From Rhea pennata (Eukaryota; Chordata; Aves; Rheiformes; Rheidae): a stretch of 64,000 nt of DNA. Positions 11,905 through 25,600 of this stretch are shown here, piece after piece (positions within the stretch are counted from its first letter, which is position 1; every line of letters starts with the position of its first letter). The notes under the pieces were generated by a model. The model was given only the letters and a program-made list of their open reading frames with translations. It made no database searches and was not told the origin of the DNA. A program made the translations under genes and the position numbers. Location of the stretch: positions 10,779,958-10,843,957 of the forward strand of contig NC_084672.1 in assembly GCF_028389875.1 (NCBI RefSeq). Reading direction: 5' to 3'.

Positions 11905-13509
11905 GAAAAAAATATATGTCCCAAAATCTTTATTAAACACTGTACAAAACAAAATATTGCACTTTTAAATCAGACAATAAATATCTACAAAAGTATCTTA
12001 CAAATGTTTTCTTTTAATTTAAAAAAAAACTGCTTAAACAATCAAGACCCATTGCTGATTAGGAAGGTAATGATCAGGAATATCCTCTCCTTGCAGTCAG
12101 CTCTGGACACAACAGTCCACTTCAAACACTTTCTATACAGTAGTGCTAATCTAATTTTCAGTGATACAAACCCATTGTGTAGGAATACTGTTTCTAAAAC
12201 CGTTCTTACAGCATACCTACTAATTACAATGAAATGTAGTTCAGTAACCTAACACAAAATCCAAGTCAAGATAAGGATTCAGGCCTCCAGCATGTGCAGT
12301 AGTGTGGAAACTACAAAAGAAAAAAACAACTACTATCCGCTACCTCCTGTGGGGTTCTCTGTGCTTAAAGTCCTATAAGACAATATGCAATAAGAAAACA
12401 ATTTACCCAGGAATGTCATAATCAGAATTTATCAATTTTCAAAAGATCTGAATAGTTAATGGTAATGATGAAAAATCATCTTATTGAAAACTGCTCAAAA
12501 TAGGTTTCTTTCACTTACTCATCTTTATAAGTAATATTTCTTCCTTAATTTTTTTTCCCTATTAATGCAAAAACAAGTATTTATTCAAAGCACAGCTTGA
12601 CAGGCATGTTTGGACAGTTATCGGCTCTAGTTCACCATTTGACTATGTGCAAGAGAATAGTGCTCACAAAGGTTTCATTCACAGCTCTGACAAGGAAGCC
12701 TTGTGTCTAATTTAAAATCAGTAGAGAAGTCCAATCATGCCAGAACTTTGATCATACTTCAGTGACTGGAGCAGAAGAATAGGAATGACGGAAAATGACA
12801 CTTCATTTATTCAAAACAGATCTATTGATGTTTCGAAAATTGTATCGGCATCTACAATGCCTTTTATTGTATACACATAAATACAAGTATGAAAAAAGAA
12901 ATGTACTTCTGTGTATCCATCTGACAGCTAATCGCAATAAAACATATCCTGTAAGATTGACCCTTAAGCTCAAGCTGTTTATAAAAATGAAGTCACTGCC
13001 AAAAATTTTACAGCTACAAGCCACAGCACCTATAAATTTAAGAATCATGTTAAATTTGATAAAACAATAAAAATGAGAACTAGGGGTCAATAGTTGCAGT
13101 ATTCTGAAATTCTTCAAAGGATTTTGTGACTTTGGCTTTCTCATAACTTAAGGACAGTAAGCACTACCTGGTGCTTTTTAGATAATGCTTTTTCCCCTCA
13201 ATAAAATCATAATGTGATGGCCTATAAAATTTTACAGATGATGTGCCATGATATTATCTTCCAAATCCAGACAAGAAAATGTTTAAAACATTAGAAGTTC
13301 CGTTGCAAAAGAGTGGATAATAAAAGTTCCCAGAAAAAATACCCTGTCCAGCATATCAATCTACAATACTGTTTTTCCATTAGCCCCATGTACCCATTTA
13401 ACTGTTATGACTAATGTCTTATTTACAAGTGTATACTTTGAGTAGGCTAGTTTAATGAACCTCTCTTCTCATCTCTTCACTGCAGCATCATGAACTTTCC
13501 ATAGAAGAG
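11905..13509 (-). other. ADAMTSL3: ADAMTSL3 3'UTR (predicted) with poly(A) signal
   Basis: The stop codon is at 13510-13512 on the minus strand. A canonical AATAAA lies at 11929-11934 (minus), just downstream of TGTACAGTG, which resembles conserved 3'UTR ends. The roughly 1.6-kb AT-rich stretch between them has no coding signal. Other weaker signals could end shorter transcripts, so the end is inferred. Confidence 0.5.
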
Positions 13510-13619
13510 TTACACTTCTTGGCATGACTGACAACATCTTTGTCTGTAGATGTCTATCAAGCATAACTTTAGTTGCTTTACAAATGTACAGTAGTGAGTT
13601 GTATCCTTGCATTCGCCTT
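13510..13619 (-). CDS. ADAMTSL3: ADAMTSL3 last coding exon: PLAC domain
   Basis: The exon encodes GECKDTTHYCTFVKQLKLCL, then IDIYRQRCCQSCQEV and stop TAA. Six cysteines in the C-x6-C-x8-C-x8-CC-x2-C spacing define the PLAC (protease and lacunin) domain that ends many ADAMTS-family proteins. The acceptor is TTTTTCAG, and the first two bases complete a Lys codon. Confidence 0.94.
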
Positions 13620-16600
13620 CTGAAAAATATATTTGAATATTAAAAGGCTTTATAATGGACAAAAGATGCATAGTAGCATTAATAATCATAACCATGAACA
13701 AGCAAAGTATTGCCGATAGCTTGGCAATTATTTTATTTTTCATTTCTGACAACAGTGGATTCAAATCTAAACTCGGTCACAAATAAAAGGCATGATCTCA
13801 CTGTATTCATTTACCTATTGCCTATTTCAGAAAACTACCCCACCTTTCAGTAATTAGCAGCTTGCTTAGAGACTCACAAATGAGTCACAACTGGCGCAGT
13901 CATGCAGGGAAGTTTGCATAAAACAATCTCCTAAAATTCCTGCCTCTAAAAAGTGCTCTTCAGGCTTTAATATCAAACTGGCCTACTCATGGAGAAAAAT
14001 AACCCCAGGATTATGAAGTGCTCCTTGGAGAGGATAGTTTTACATTTGATGTACAATCAAATGCTTGCAGATTCATTAGTATACAACTGTGAGTCTCTTT
14101 CTAATATAACTGCTAAAAACTATTCTCAGATATAAATAAATATTTACATACTGCCACAGGATGTGACATTACAATGCTGCCAGGTCACTGGTCTCTTCCT
14201 CCATCCGCAATGCTGATCAGCCACAGGTTTGTTATTCTTTCTGTGTACACAGTACACTCGTCGTGACTGAAATCCACTCCCACAGTCCGCACTGCAAGGC
14301 CTCCAGGGGCCTATGCGCCAATAGACATCACAGGCCTCTGAAGAACAATTTCTTCTGACCACAGATCTGTGGAGAAAAACAAATGGCAGTTGAATGTTTA
14401 TTTCTGTGCTAAACCCTTATTCATAGAATCATAGAACAGTTGAGGTTGGAAAGGACTTCTGGAGATTGTCTAGCCTAAGCCCTGTGCTCAAAGCAGGGAC
14501 AACTAGACCAGGTTGCCCAGAACCATGTCCAGTCAGGCTTTGAGTATCTCCAAAGATGGAGACTTCACACCCCCTCAGGGCAATCTGTCCCAGTGCTTGA
14601 CAATCCTCACAGTAAAAAAGCTTTTTCTTATGTTTAAGTTGAATTTCCTGTTTTCAATTTGTGCCCATTCATTATGCATCACTCATGACAAAAGAAAAGG
14701 TGAGCCCTTTCCTTAATCCTGGAATAGAAAAACTGTTTCATCTTTATGAAAAGTTTCAACAAGAAAACGTTAACTGTCAGCATTCCCTCTTCTCTCCACC
14801 AGAACAATCCCAAAATGTCACATACTTTATGCTGCAGGTGCTGTGTATCTATAACCACTCTCCTGAACACAAAATAACATTTCTAAGTCAACACTAAATC
14901 TCCTGAAACATTTGAAGCCAAAGGGAAATCCTGGCTCCCAGCAGTAAATGGGAGTTTGATCGTTTATGTCAGCGGAGCCAAAATTTGATCCTATGTGCAG
15001 TGAAAATGCTTTAAAATGATCACAAAGGAAAAGCACTTTTATAAAGAGAAATATTAAAAGCTGAGTTCAATAATCCAGAAATATGGTAACAATTTACATA
15101 TGTATACTTGTTACCCCTATATCCCCTGCTCTTCACTGAGCTACCTATGCTTTGAGTAGGTCTGAAACAAAATCTTGCACCCCTACACTTTCATGTTCAG
15201 TTTTAATTCCTCTTTAATTCAACCCTTTTTGAGATTATAGTGTTTTATATGGATTGCCATAGCTCTGGCATAGTCCCAAGTGAATCTGCTGATTAAAATT
15301 CTGAGGAAGTTTAAAGTCCATAATTTTCATATTGGAAGTGAGTTGTTTACAGATAGGAGAACAAATTCATGAAGTGCTTAGAATGAATGTGTGCCTTGCA
15401 GAAAAAAATATTCACACCTCCTCATTCACTCAGTTTTTAATTTTTTTGCCTACATATATACCTCAACAGTACGTACTTAGAGGCAGAAAAATGAAATCTA
15501 TGCAGAGAAATACACCCTACTTCAGTAATCACAAAGTAGTAACTAATTCACATGGTATAAGATGGATATGAGGCCCAGGAAAACTCCTAATTTATAAAAC
15601 TTGGTCTGCAATAGACTATAATAAAAAGCGTTATTAGAAGAGACCGAGCTCAGCAGTAGTAAGAAAGTAATGACAGATCACTACAATTTTTACTTTCTTT
15701 GGACCTGGGAATCAAGACTCTATCATTCTATTCCCAGCTTTGCCATTAGAATAGTGGAGGACGCTGATCAGCTCCGTTGTCCTCCTTGGTTTCCTGAATT
15801 CACTGAGCGTATAAAAGCGATGATAGTCACTACCTCCCTTCCTTGAGCTTCACTCTTCAAGAGGATTTACATATTTCTACTGGCTGGACAGTACTGTATC
15901 TTTGCTTTGATCATCTAAAGAATCTAACCTGGCTTGATTATGTTTATACTGCTTTAAACTGAATACCTCTTTCTTTCATCACAAGAAGAGTTTGGCACCA
16001 AAGATCCATTACGAAGCTGACATATAAAGTGACGATGGTGTAAACCTGCAGTGCGGCCTGCGCAGCGACCAGAACACTGAAAAATGGGGAAAAGGAGGGA
16101 GGGGAAAGAAAAAGAAACAAACTTTTAGTATCAACGGAATCTCCCTTCTAGGCAATTAGTTACATAACCCAGGCGTCACCCTTGATTTTTATCTCTCCCT
16201 CTTCAACCCCCATCACACCTCAGCTCAGATAAGGCCTAATCTTTCCAGCTCTCTGTGTGTGACTTCTTACGCCTATTCATAAAGCTAAATCTATTGTCTA
16301 CACTCTAATCACTTCACATCTCTTGCTATAACATTCTTTCCCTAATTCTGAGAAACACAAAACTTACCTTGCTAGCAGCCGTATCTGGAATGCTGCTCTT
16401 AATTCAGTACTTTATTCATTAAATAGTAAATATCATGTAATTTTAAAAATCCTATCAAAATGAATGCAAGTTTATTGCAGAAATGAAGATGCAGAACATA
16501 AGAAAGTAAAGTTTTGTGTATTAAATATTGTGGCAGCTGCTTTTGAAGCACATTTATATGTTCTTCTTTGGTGACTTCACAGGTAGAGCTATGCAAATTT

Positions 16601-19600
16601 GTTTCTTATAAGGCTGCAGCAAAAGCAATAAACAAGCATAAAAGAATGGAATACTTACTTATCAAATATACTGAATTAGATCAGACATCACAAAATTAAA
16701 CTAGGATTTGTAATTCACTGTTCTGAAAGGTAATTACAACTAGTGCCACCTAGCTCTTCCTATGTACATGAGAACACACATGTTCAGACAACGGCATGAT
16801 GATATTGGTATGTTTTTATAATTCAAAGATGTTCTAGATGAACTCTGCAACTTACCTGCCCTTTTGTCGGTATTGTCCGCTCTGTACACGAAAAAATTGT
16901 ACAGGGTTTCCTTCCCAGAGGACGATCTCTTTGTATACAAGCATCTGGTAATAGTGTCAGCACACTGCCATTGGCTTTTATTTGTTGGCAAGTTATTTGT
17001 CGAAAGTGAAATCCACTGCCACAAGATGCAGAGCACTCAGACCATGGACTAGTGACCCACCTACAGGATGCGGAAAAACAAATTCATAGCAAACATGAAA
17101 GCAGCGCAAGCTTGCTGGTAGTTTGCAGCAATCTGCAAATAAAAATTAAAGTAGCTTTAATTTGGGTTATTGCAAGTTTTAGGTGGATATATAAAGTCAA
17201 GAATTTGATGTGAGAAAAGGAGAACAAGATTTTCAGTTGTTAAGTAGGATCTTAGAAATTTGGTAAACCAAAGCCTTCTAAGATACAGTATAACTCAATA
17301 TATGCTGACTGAATTTATACTAGTTGTTACCCAAAAGGTAAAAGTAAAATGAAGTGAGTCAGTACTCGCTTGCCATTAAGGCAACATATCAAAACACATC
17401 CAAATTTATTACATCAAAATCTTGTTAGATAATGGCTCAAAAAGAACATTTCATTTATTGATTACATGTTGCAAACACATTATATTTTGGAAGCTAGGAG
17501 CAATACAGGAGAAGCAGTAGGTGACAATATAATTTATTCTACTTTATCTCTTCATAAATCTAGCTAGAAATAAGGAATGGGACTTTATCTGTAGCACAAC
17601 TGTGATAACAGGAAAAATATTCTATTCTCTTCAGCAATTATTTAGTTTTCTTATGGTCAAACAGTTTACATCCACTCAAGACAGATTAATCTTTCACAGT
17701 TTGGACTCTTGTCTTTCTCCCTTTTAGAGCTCAAGTACTTTGTAAATATTTGGTGCAACACATGCACAGCAAATCAGCAAGGCCCGAATTTGGCAAGCAC
17801 TTGAAACAGAAGTTAAGTTCCTGCTTAAATCCTTGTATTTGCTTAACTATACTTATACGCTATGCTGGAGAGAAGTGGATTAAACACATGCAGAACACCT
17901 TTGAATAACAGGGGCCCACGACTGACTTTCCATCTAAAATCTATATAATTCTATAGATACTTTCTAAAGAGTTGCCTTGGGATTAGCGGGTAGCACAGAG
18001 GTCAGTACATGGGGAAATGGAATGGCAAGTCTGAGTGTTTTGTGCTCCCCTCGCTGATCAGCACCCACAGGGAAGAGGGAAGGGGTTGGAGGCACTTGGA
18101 GCTACAGACAGGGCTATTTCACAGGCATCTGAGAAGCCTGGAATACTTTAAAAAGTCAAAAAGAGTTATGTTATATTATGTATAATTCTAGGTACAGTTA
18201 ACTACGTTAGTATGCCCAGAATTCCCTTCCACTGTTTAATTCTACAAAAAGCCAAATTAAAAGCAAAATAAAGCATTTTAGTAGGCCAGAATTTAGGTCC
18301 CAGTTTGTTTAGTCATACAAAATAAGTGCTTGATTTTTATGGTGATTACTCTGGGTCCAGTGTTATTCAGATTGTTAAAGTCACGCACTGGAGTCCATTA
18401 AAGACACGGCCTTTGCTTAGGGGGCCACTGCTCCTCAGCATCCTCATAACTCATAACTCTCTCATCTACTCTAAATGGCCAGATTTTAGAGGGAAGCCTG
18501 CAACCAAGTCTGTATTTCCTACTATTTGCTCTATTTTAGTATTTTTCCACTGGCAAGAAGTTCACTTGTTATGGGCTGGCTGTAGTTCAGACTCACAATT
18601 TAGAGCGATCTGGTTTTTTTGGCTGCTAATAATGAAATACAAACAAATTTCTCCTGATATTTATCTGTTGCTATGTTTTCTGTATTTAGAACACAGAGTT
18701 TAGAACACACTGGCAGATGCACTCCCACAATGTCACTTAAGGCCTTAACACTTCTCTCCAAAGATTTTCCAGTGAAGGATAACTCCAAAACATGTGCATG
18801 ACCTTTCATCCCTCATGGATATTACATTGCTGACAGTGATGGCCAATCCTTGAAAGCAATGTAGAGCACTTGTTTTGAGGATGGCTGTGGGATTTCCTGC
18901 TAAAGACCGAGAGCTACGCCTAGCTGAGCCAGAATGCTCAGTGCAGTCCACAAAATCTGGAGATGAGATTTTGGCTTTTTGGAACCAGAGGCTGTGGTTA
19001 TATTTGCCTGTAACACAAAGATTTTCTGCCCGAAGATCACAAGGTATCCCAGCTGATTCAACCAGAAGACTGGCAGAGCAGCACATGCAAAGATGGTGAC
19101 ACTGTGGCAATGGGCACAAGAGACAAGCAAGGTGCTCCACAGCAGGTATCTTACACACAGCTGCTCTGCTAGCATGGAAGGAGACAAGGTCACTACAGAC
19201 TCTGCTCATGAGCATCTTGGCTGCTCTAAACACAACCAGTTTTTCTCAAGGTGCTGGCACAGATCTTGGAAAACTAGCAGACGCTGGTGTTATCAGAGGA
19301 ACCTCCAGCTTCGCTGTAAAGGTGTCAGCGTGGTAGCAGCAAGACTAGCTGCAGCAACAGAGAGCTCTGCACAGTCTTTATTTATTCTGCTGAATCCAGC
19401 ATTCCCCCACCTGCTTGTGATCCATCTCCACATCTCTCATGCTTTACGGGTTCATGACAAAATAAAACCCAAATTTCAGACCCAGAGAGTAACACCCAGA
19501 AACAAACACTTTCAGAGGTTTATGAGCTCATTTTATAGAAAAATATTAATACACAGAAATCGAGTAGAAAGGAGTTTACCTGGCAGGGCAGTCACATGTG

Positions 19601-22600
19601 CTGCATGACTGATAAATAATCACTGGTTTTTGCTGTTCTTTGCATAATGATTCATTTACTTTCCGCTTCTCTGAATTCATGCACTGCAGTCTTCTGGAGC
19701 GGGTTCCCGAATTCCCACAGCTAGCTGAGCAAGTACTCCACTCCGCATATTCCCATTTATAATCTAGTCGTAGGAGAAGAAATGCAATTGAAAGCTAGTG
19801 AGCGAAAGAGGCATTACACACTGTAACTGGTCACATTTTGATTGTTCTGGCCACACAGCCTGTAAGCTAGATAGGCACCACATTCAATGTAGAAAAGCAA
19901 ATAGCTCTGCATTGTGGAAGCCAGAGTAGAATTTAGTCCTACTCAGCTTCCCTCAACTTCAGCTCTTACATATGAGCATGAAATTCTCTAGAAGGCAAAT
20001 GGGATCAGCATATGTGCACATGAAGGGCAGAACTTGGCTCACAGTTGGAACTGATGAACTTCTTTTAAAACTTTCATAATATTTTTATACAATGAGCATT
20101 AAAAAGAGGAAACTGTAAATCAGTGTCTGTAGGTTTCCTGCTGTTCTACAGTAAGTTTATTCTGAAGAAAACTCATCTTACTCCAGACACTTCACATAAT
20201 TTCATGATTTAAGAGAATCCTGTGCTAAACTATAGAAAAGGTTCTTAATACATAAATAACTTGCCACTGAGGCATCTGGCAAGATGAAAAGGAATTTGTT
20301 TTAAAGAGCATTTTATATTAAAGACCAATCACCTCCAACAATTACTACCTTTATATTTAGTCACAATTCCACACTTCTCCCTCCCCCCACATACTTTTTT
20401 TTTTTTTTGACACTTGGTAAAAGATGAAGTACTTTGCAATGTTGACAGATTTTTATATGATCACAGAAGGAGTCAGATTTTTCTGTAATAACCAAGAATA
20501 ATTGATAGCTACCAGCTGTGTCCACAGGCTCGCTCTTCCAGCACATAATGAATTCTTTAACTTATTGTTTTTCAATGTTTCCTTATTACTTCTGGGTTTT
20601 TTAAAATAATACAAGAGGGCTTTTTTCAAAGTAGAAATAGTTAAATTTACTGAGTGCAACTATGATGGAGAGACTGTATTGTTTGTTTAACTAGGATGAC
20701 ACTGCTCAGAAGTGCCCCTAATATGCCTCCTGTGCAGAAACCACCAGAAGAGATTTTGCAGTCTTACTACACATGGGTATTTCAGTGATGAAACATTTAC
20801 AGAAGCAACAATCAGAGCTAAAGCTCATGACTGGAAAATGGAATCCCCCAAAAGTACTACCAGCCCAGCTGAAGGCTTCCTGTGGACAGTTCAGTACATG
20901 GCTAGGCTTGCTCAGAATTTCTAGTGTTCATGATATATATGTGTGTGTGTGCATGTGTGTGGGGGGAGAGAGAGAGAGAGAGAAAGAGAAAGAGGGAGGA
21001 TCTATCAGAATATTTTCTGATTCAGTTTATATTTTGATTTACTTTAGATTTCAGATTTATCAGCAAAAGTCAACATTTTGATTACTTTGCAACTGCAACA
21101 CTAACTCCACAACCCTTGGAAATAGAACAAGTCCTCACTCACACAAATAAACCAATGGCAGCCATTGAGAATACATAAATATACTTATATACACTTAGAC
21201 AGTTAGGGGATTGCAAAACCTAATCTTATAGCTTGAGTCTTTTGTACATAAACAGCAAGCCAAATGACATTGGTAGGATAATAGCTAAATCATTAACAAC
21301 TTCAATGGATAAATCTCATTTGCATTCCCTAGGTATTGATTGATTAGTATTTTTTTTTTTTTATCTCAGATAGAGTTCAGTGTTTTGCTGCTAGACTCTC
21401 TGTAGCACTTAAGTTCCTAACTCTCTAAGACACTCCTGAAAAGGCCAGCAATTATAATGTAATTAAGTTCTATAGCACCTTAAATATTTACAAACTACAC
21501 AGAGCATTTGCAAATGCAGCCCATTGTCTTGCTGGTGCATATGTAAGATTCTTCTCAAATTCACCTACAATATTGTTTATTCACAGTTCCACACTTTATA
21601 ACCCACTAATGGAAATGGAGTTTTGTGCAGGTGCATCACATTTGAGAAGGAGGATCTTACAAAATGTCCTGGAAAGCTTGAAACTAACTTTGATAATGAA
21701 TAGGTACCGTTTCCTAGTACAGACACGTTTAAGAGTGACTACAATAAGATGGCTTCCATATCATTAAATGACATTTAAATGAGAAAACAACATTAAAATT
21801 ATTTTGATTGTAATTCATATATTTCCATATATATCCTCAGTTTGGTGAGTTATCATGATAACATGATGTATGATAGTATGATTTGCTAAAGTTTAGAAAA
21901 CTGGCCTGATTAAACAACTGCTCAAGCAGCAAGGCACTGCATCAAGCAATACTGTCTCAATTTCTCAGCTACACAAATAAGAAATGAGATAATACAGTAC
22001 TGTTTTAGGTCCTGCTACTGCAGACATTAATGCCCATATGCAACTCTGAGTATGGACATTGTCCATGGACTTAAATTGGACTACTCAGATATCTGAAGCG
22101 AAATACACAGTTGTCTATTACTTTCCATGTACAAAAATATAGGCCAGGGTTCAGGAAAGCCTTTACACAACGAAAGAAAATATTTAAAAATTTAAGAATT
22201 TGTCATATAATTTTCAACAAACCTTCCTTCTTGACATTTACCCAAACTGACATTGGTTTTGCACTAGCTGAAGTCCAACATCTGTACTGTCCAGTGAATT
22301 GACCGGAGCTGGTGTTCACCTCCAGGATACGACCCCCAACCAGGGTTCGGTATTCCAAGGTCTCAACTTCCTCAACTGGGAAATCTCTGAAAAGCCAGTG
22401 AACTGTGTTTCTGTGGTTGGGAAGCACTGGGCAACCTAAAAATCAACAGCATTTTAGCAGGCTTTTCTAAACACAGAAGCTACATTAAAATGTTTGTGAA
22501 TGGGTATGTATAAATCTGTGATGTTATATAAGGGCCTTTCCAGCCTAAATAATAAAGTGTTACAGCCCAAACTGATCCTGACCGAGTCTTGAGGGTTATC

Positions 22601-25600
22601 AACCGTGTAAGGCAGTTATACTTACCACAGTTCTTTAAATTTTCCCTTTTAGTTGGTTTTTACAAACATAATTTCTATATGAACCAAGGGACGGAAATAA
22701 AATTATTTAAAAGGAGTGAAGATTTCACACCAGACTATAATAGGCAAATAGGATTGTGAGGGGAAAGTTTTTGTCCGTTTTAGAAAGGAGTCATAAACAC
22801 TAAATGAAATTACTGCACATAACTCCACAAGCACAAAAAGGGATGGAAACAGAAGTATTCCTTTAGACAGAAAAATAAAAAGTAGTTCTAGAGCTGGATC
22901 CTCTCCCACCATTTTCAAATGGAGCTCAAAGAAATTTCACTTCAGTCTTGTGGTGAGTCATCTAGATGATGCCTGCATGGTCAACATTTAGAACATTTTT
23001 TTGTAAAGCTGGATCAAAAAATAGTCACGTATCACCTCTAACTCTGTAGCTCCTTCTGCTAACAAAAAGCCAAGATACGCTAGGACATCCAGACGGTCAC
23101 CAAAATTGAACTCTTAGAAATCACACTTGCCCTGTGGGGCCCTTTCCATTTTAATGACATTAACAACACATACAGCTCAACCACCAAGGCAGAAAAGACA
23201 ACACACCTATTCTCAATGGATCTCCAGGTACCACATTGACATTTGTACCAATTGCAGACGCCATTAGGACACGCTTTCTTCTGCTTCCCTTTGATGATAG
23301 GGTGTTATTCCCTGTAAATGTTTGCTCTGGAAAACAATGTATAAGATATCTTCTTACCAAGAATTAAACCAAGGTGCTAAAGATAATTAATAGCAAAATA
23401 TTGAACATTAGCTGTCAATCAGAAGGATACTAGTGTTTTGGAATTCTTTACGATCCTCATTTATGCAATTAAAATGTTCATCTAACAAATGTACTTCAGA
23501 TGTGAAAATGGAAGAATAAATTATAATAATACAAAACTTAAAACTTTTGAATTTATCAAAGATATTGACTATTTCTTTTTTTTATTTTTAACAAAGTAAG
23601 CCTTTAACACTCAGCTTAAAAAATGAGATTTACAAGATCTCGGATCTGTTTACTGTTTCTCATGATGACATTGTTTATTTCATTATCAGTCATTCATACA
23701 GAAATGAAAAAAAACAAAAAAATCTCTCTCAATGGAATCAGACCAATTCGTCTATTCCATTAGATGGGAATATGACAAAATGCCATAATATAAAAGAGAA
23801 CATCTCTTCAAAATACGCAGTGCAGAGTAGCAACTCCTCCTTTTTTTATTATATGCCAGAATAACAGCCAAAAACATGGGTAATCTGCCAGTAACACACA
23901 GTTTGTGACACTTTGTCAGCATTTGTATTTTAATGAATGTGCGTAATATCCATGATTCATCTTCCTTCTGTAGTTTAAGGCTTTTGTTATATTCTAACTT
24001 CCGTGGGTTGTTTAAGTAGGTTCCTTTGGATTAGTTTACATTTTTCCTTAATGTACAATGTCTGCTGCACAAAGCCTCTCGACTGGTTGTGAAAATGGTA
24101 TGACAAAAAAATTTCCCCAGGTCCACGCTAAGGCTAGGCCTGCACTAGCCACAGGAGAAAGGCTAGTTGTCTCATCGGTCCATAAGCATGCTTATTAGAA
24201 AGGCCGCACATGTTTTCAGCTGCCCAGGGTAGGTCAAAGTCCAGTGGTGTGACATGACATTGCTTTGCGCAGCACTGAGGCAGTTTAATCTGCAATTCCT
24301 CTTGAAATCCTCCCACTGGAAGACACTGGAGGTCCTCTCGTTTCACTGAACTTCTGCACAGTCAAAAAATTACAGAATTTGGCCCTCTATTGGCCACTCT
24401 AGATTATTTAAATATGTTATTTTAAAAATAAATCTAGATTTATTTATTTAAAAATCTAGATTTTTAAAAATAAATCTAGGTTTATTTTTTTTAATCTAGA
24501 TTTTTTTTAAAAAAATCTAGATTTATTTTTTAAAATCTAGATTTATTTTTTAAAATCTAGATTTATTTTTTAAAATCTAGATTTATTTTTTAAAATCTAG
24601 ATTTATTTTTTAAAATCTAGATTTATTTTTTAAAATCTAGATTTATTTTTGGTGTCATGTGATTAGGACTAGAAATGAAGTTCAGACTCCTGTGAGCAAT
24701 CTTCCAGTCACACTAGTTCCTCTCTGGAACATCTGAAGTTTTGACCTAGTCCAGGGAAACTGAAACTAAGAAGGCTGCTTCATTTGATACTCATCCTTGC
24801 ACAGAGGACAGCATGATTGTGTCTTCAGTACATCTTTCTCGGCCAATAGATCCAAACTTCTACAACCTACCCCACACGTGTGCTTAAGAAGAAAGCTTTG
24901 TAGCAGAATTTGCTGCATATAACTGCATTGTACTCTGTACATCAAAATGGTGATCTCTAGAGCTGAATGATCCATTCATTGGAGCTATTTGCAAGGCATG
25001 ATTGTATTATACAGTATTACATTATTAATCTACTTATGAGAGAGTCGTTAAACAAGAGTTTTTGTTTAAGTTTTCTTGTTTTAGAGTTAGCAGTAGATAT
25101 TCAGACTTTTTTGTCTTTCATGTCTCTATGTTTTACCAGCCTCTATAATAAAAAAAAAATTTTTTTTGTTTTTTTTTCATTGCATTTCCCTGTAGATTTT
25201 TCTGAATAACTCAAGCCTGCCCTGTTTCCCTAGATAAAACACAGGGCACAACGTAATATGACAGTGGACTAGTTTTCTAATGTGTCTCATTATTTAAGGG
25301 CTGACGTTTATTGCCTAGAAGCAGGAAGACAGAGCACCATTTGAAGAAGTCACAAATCAAACCTTCAATATCTAGATGCATTACTACAGGAAACATGAAA
25401 TAGAGAACAAATCCCAAGGAGTGAGATGCAATAAAAAATTCCAAGTTTATAATAAAGTGTAAAATATCTCCTCAAGTAGTTCATTGGTAAAACTTCATAA
25501 TCAAAGTGGCACCTACCAGTTAGGTGGAGAACAGATGTGGCCTCTGCTTTTCCAAGAGCATTAGTTGCTGTGCAAGTATACGCTCCTGCATCTTCATACG

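Noticed and set aside
18745-19233. A 162-codon open frame on the minus strand inside an ADAMTSL3 intron
   Set aside because: No recognisable domain, no supporting splice sites or phase link to the neighbouring exons; a decayed repeat or chance is likelier.
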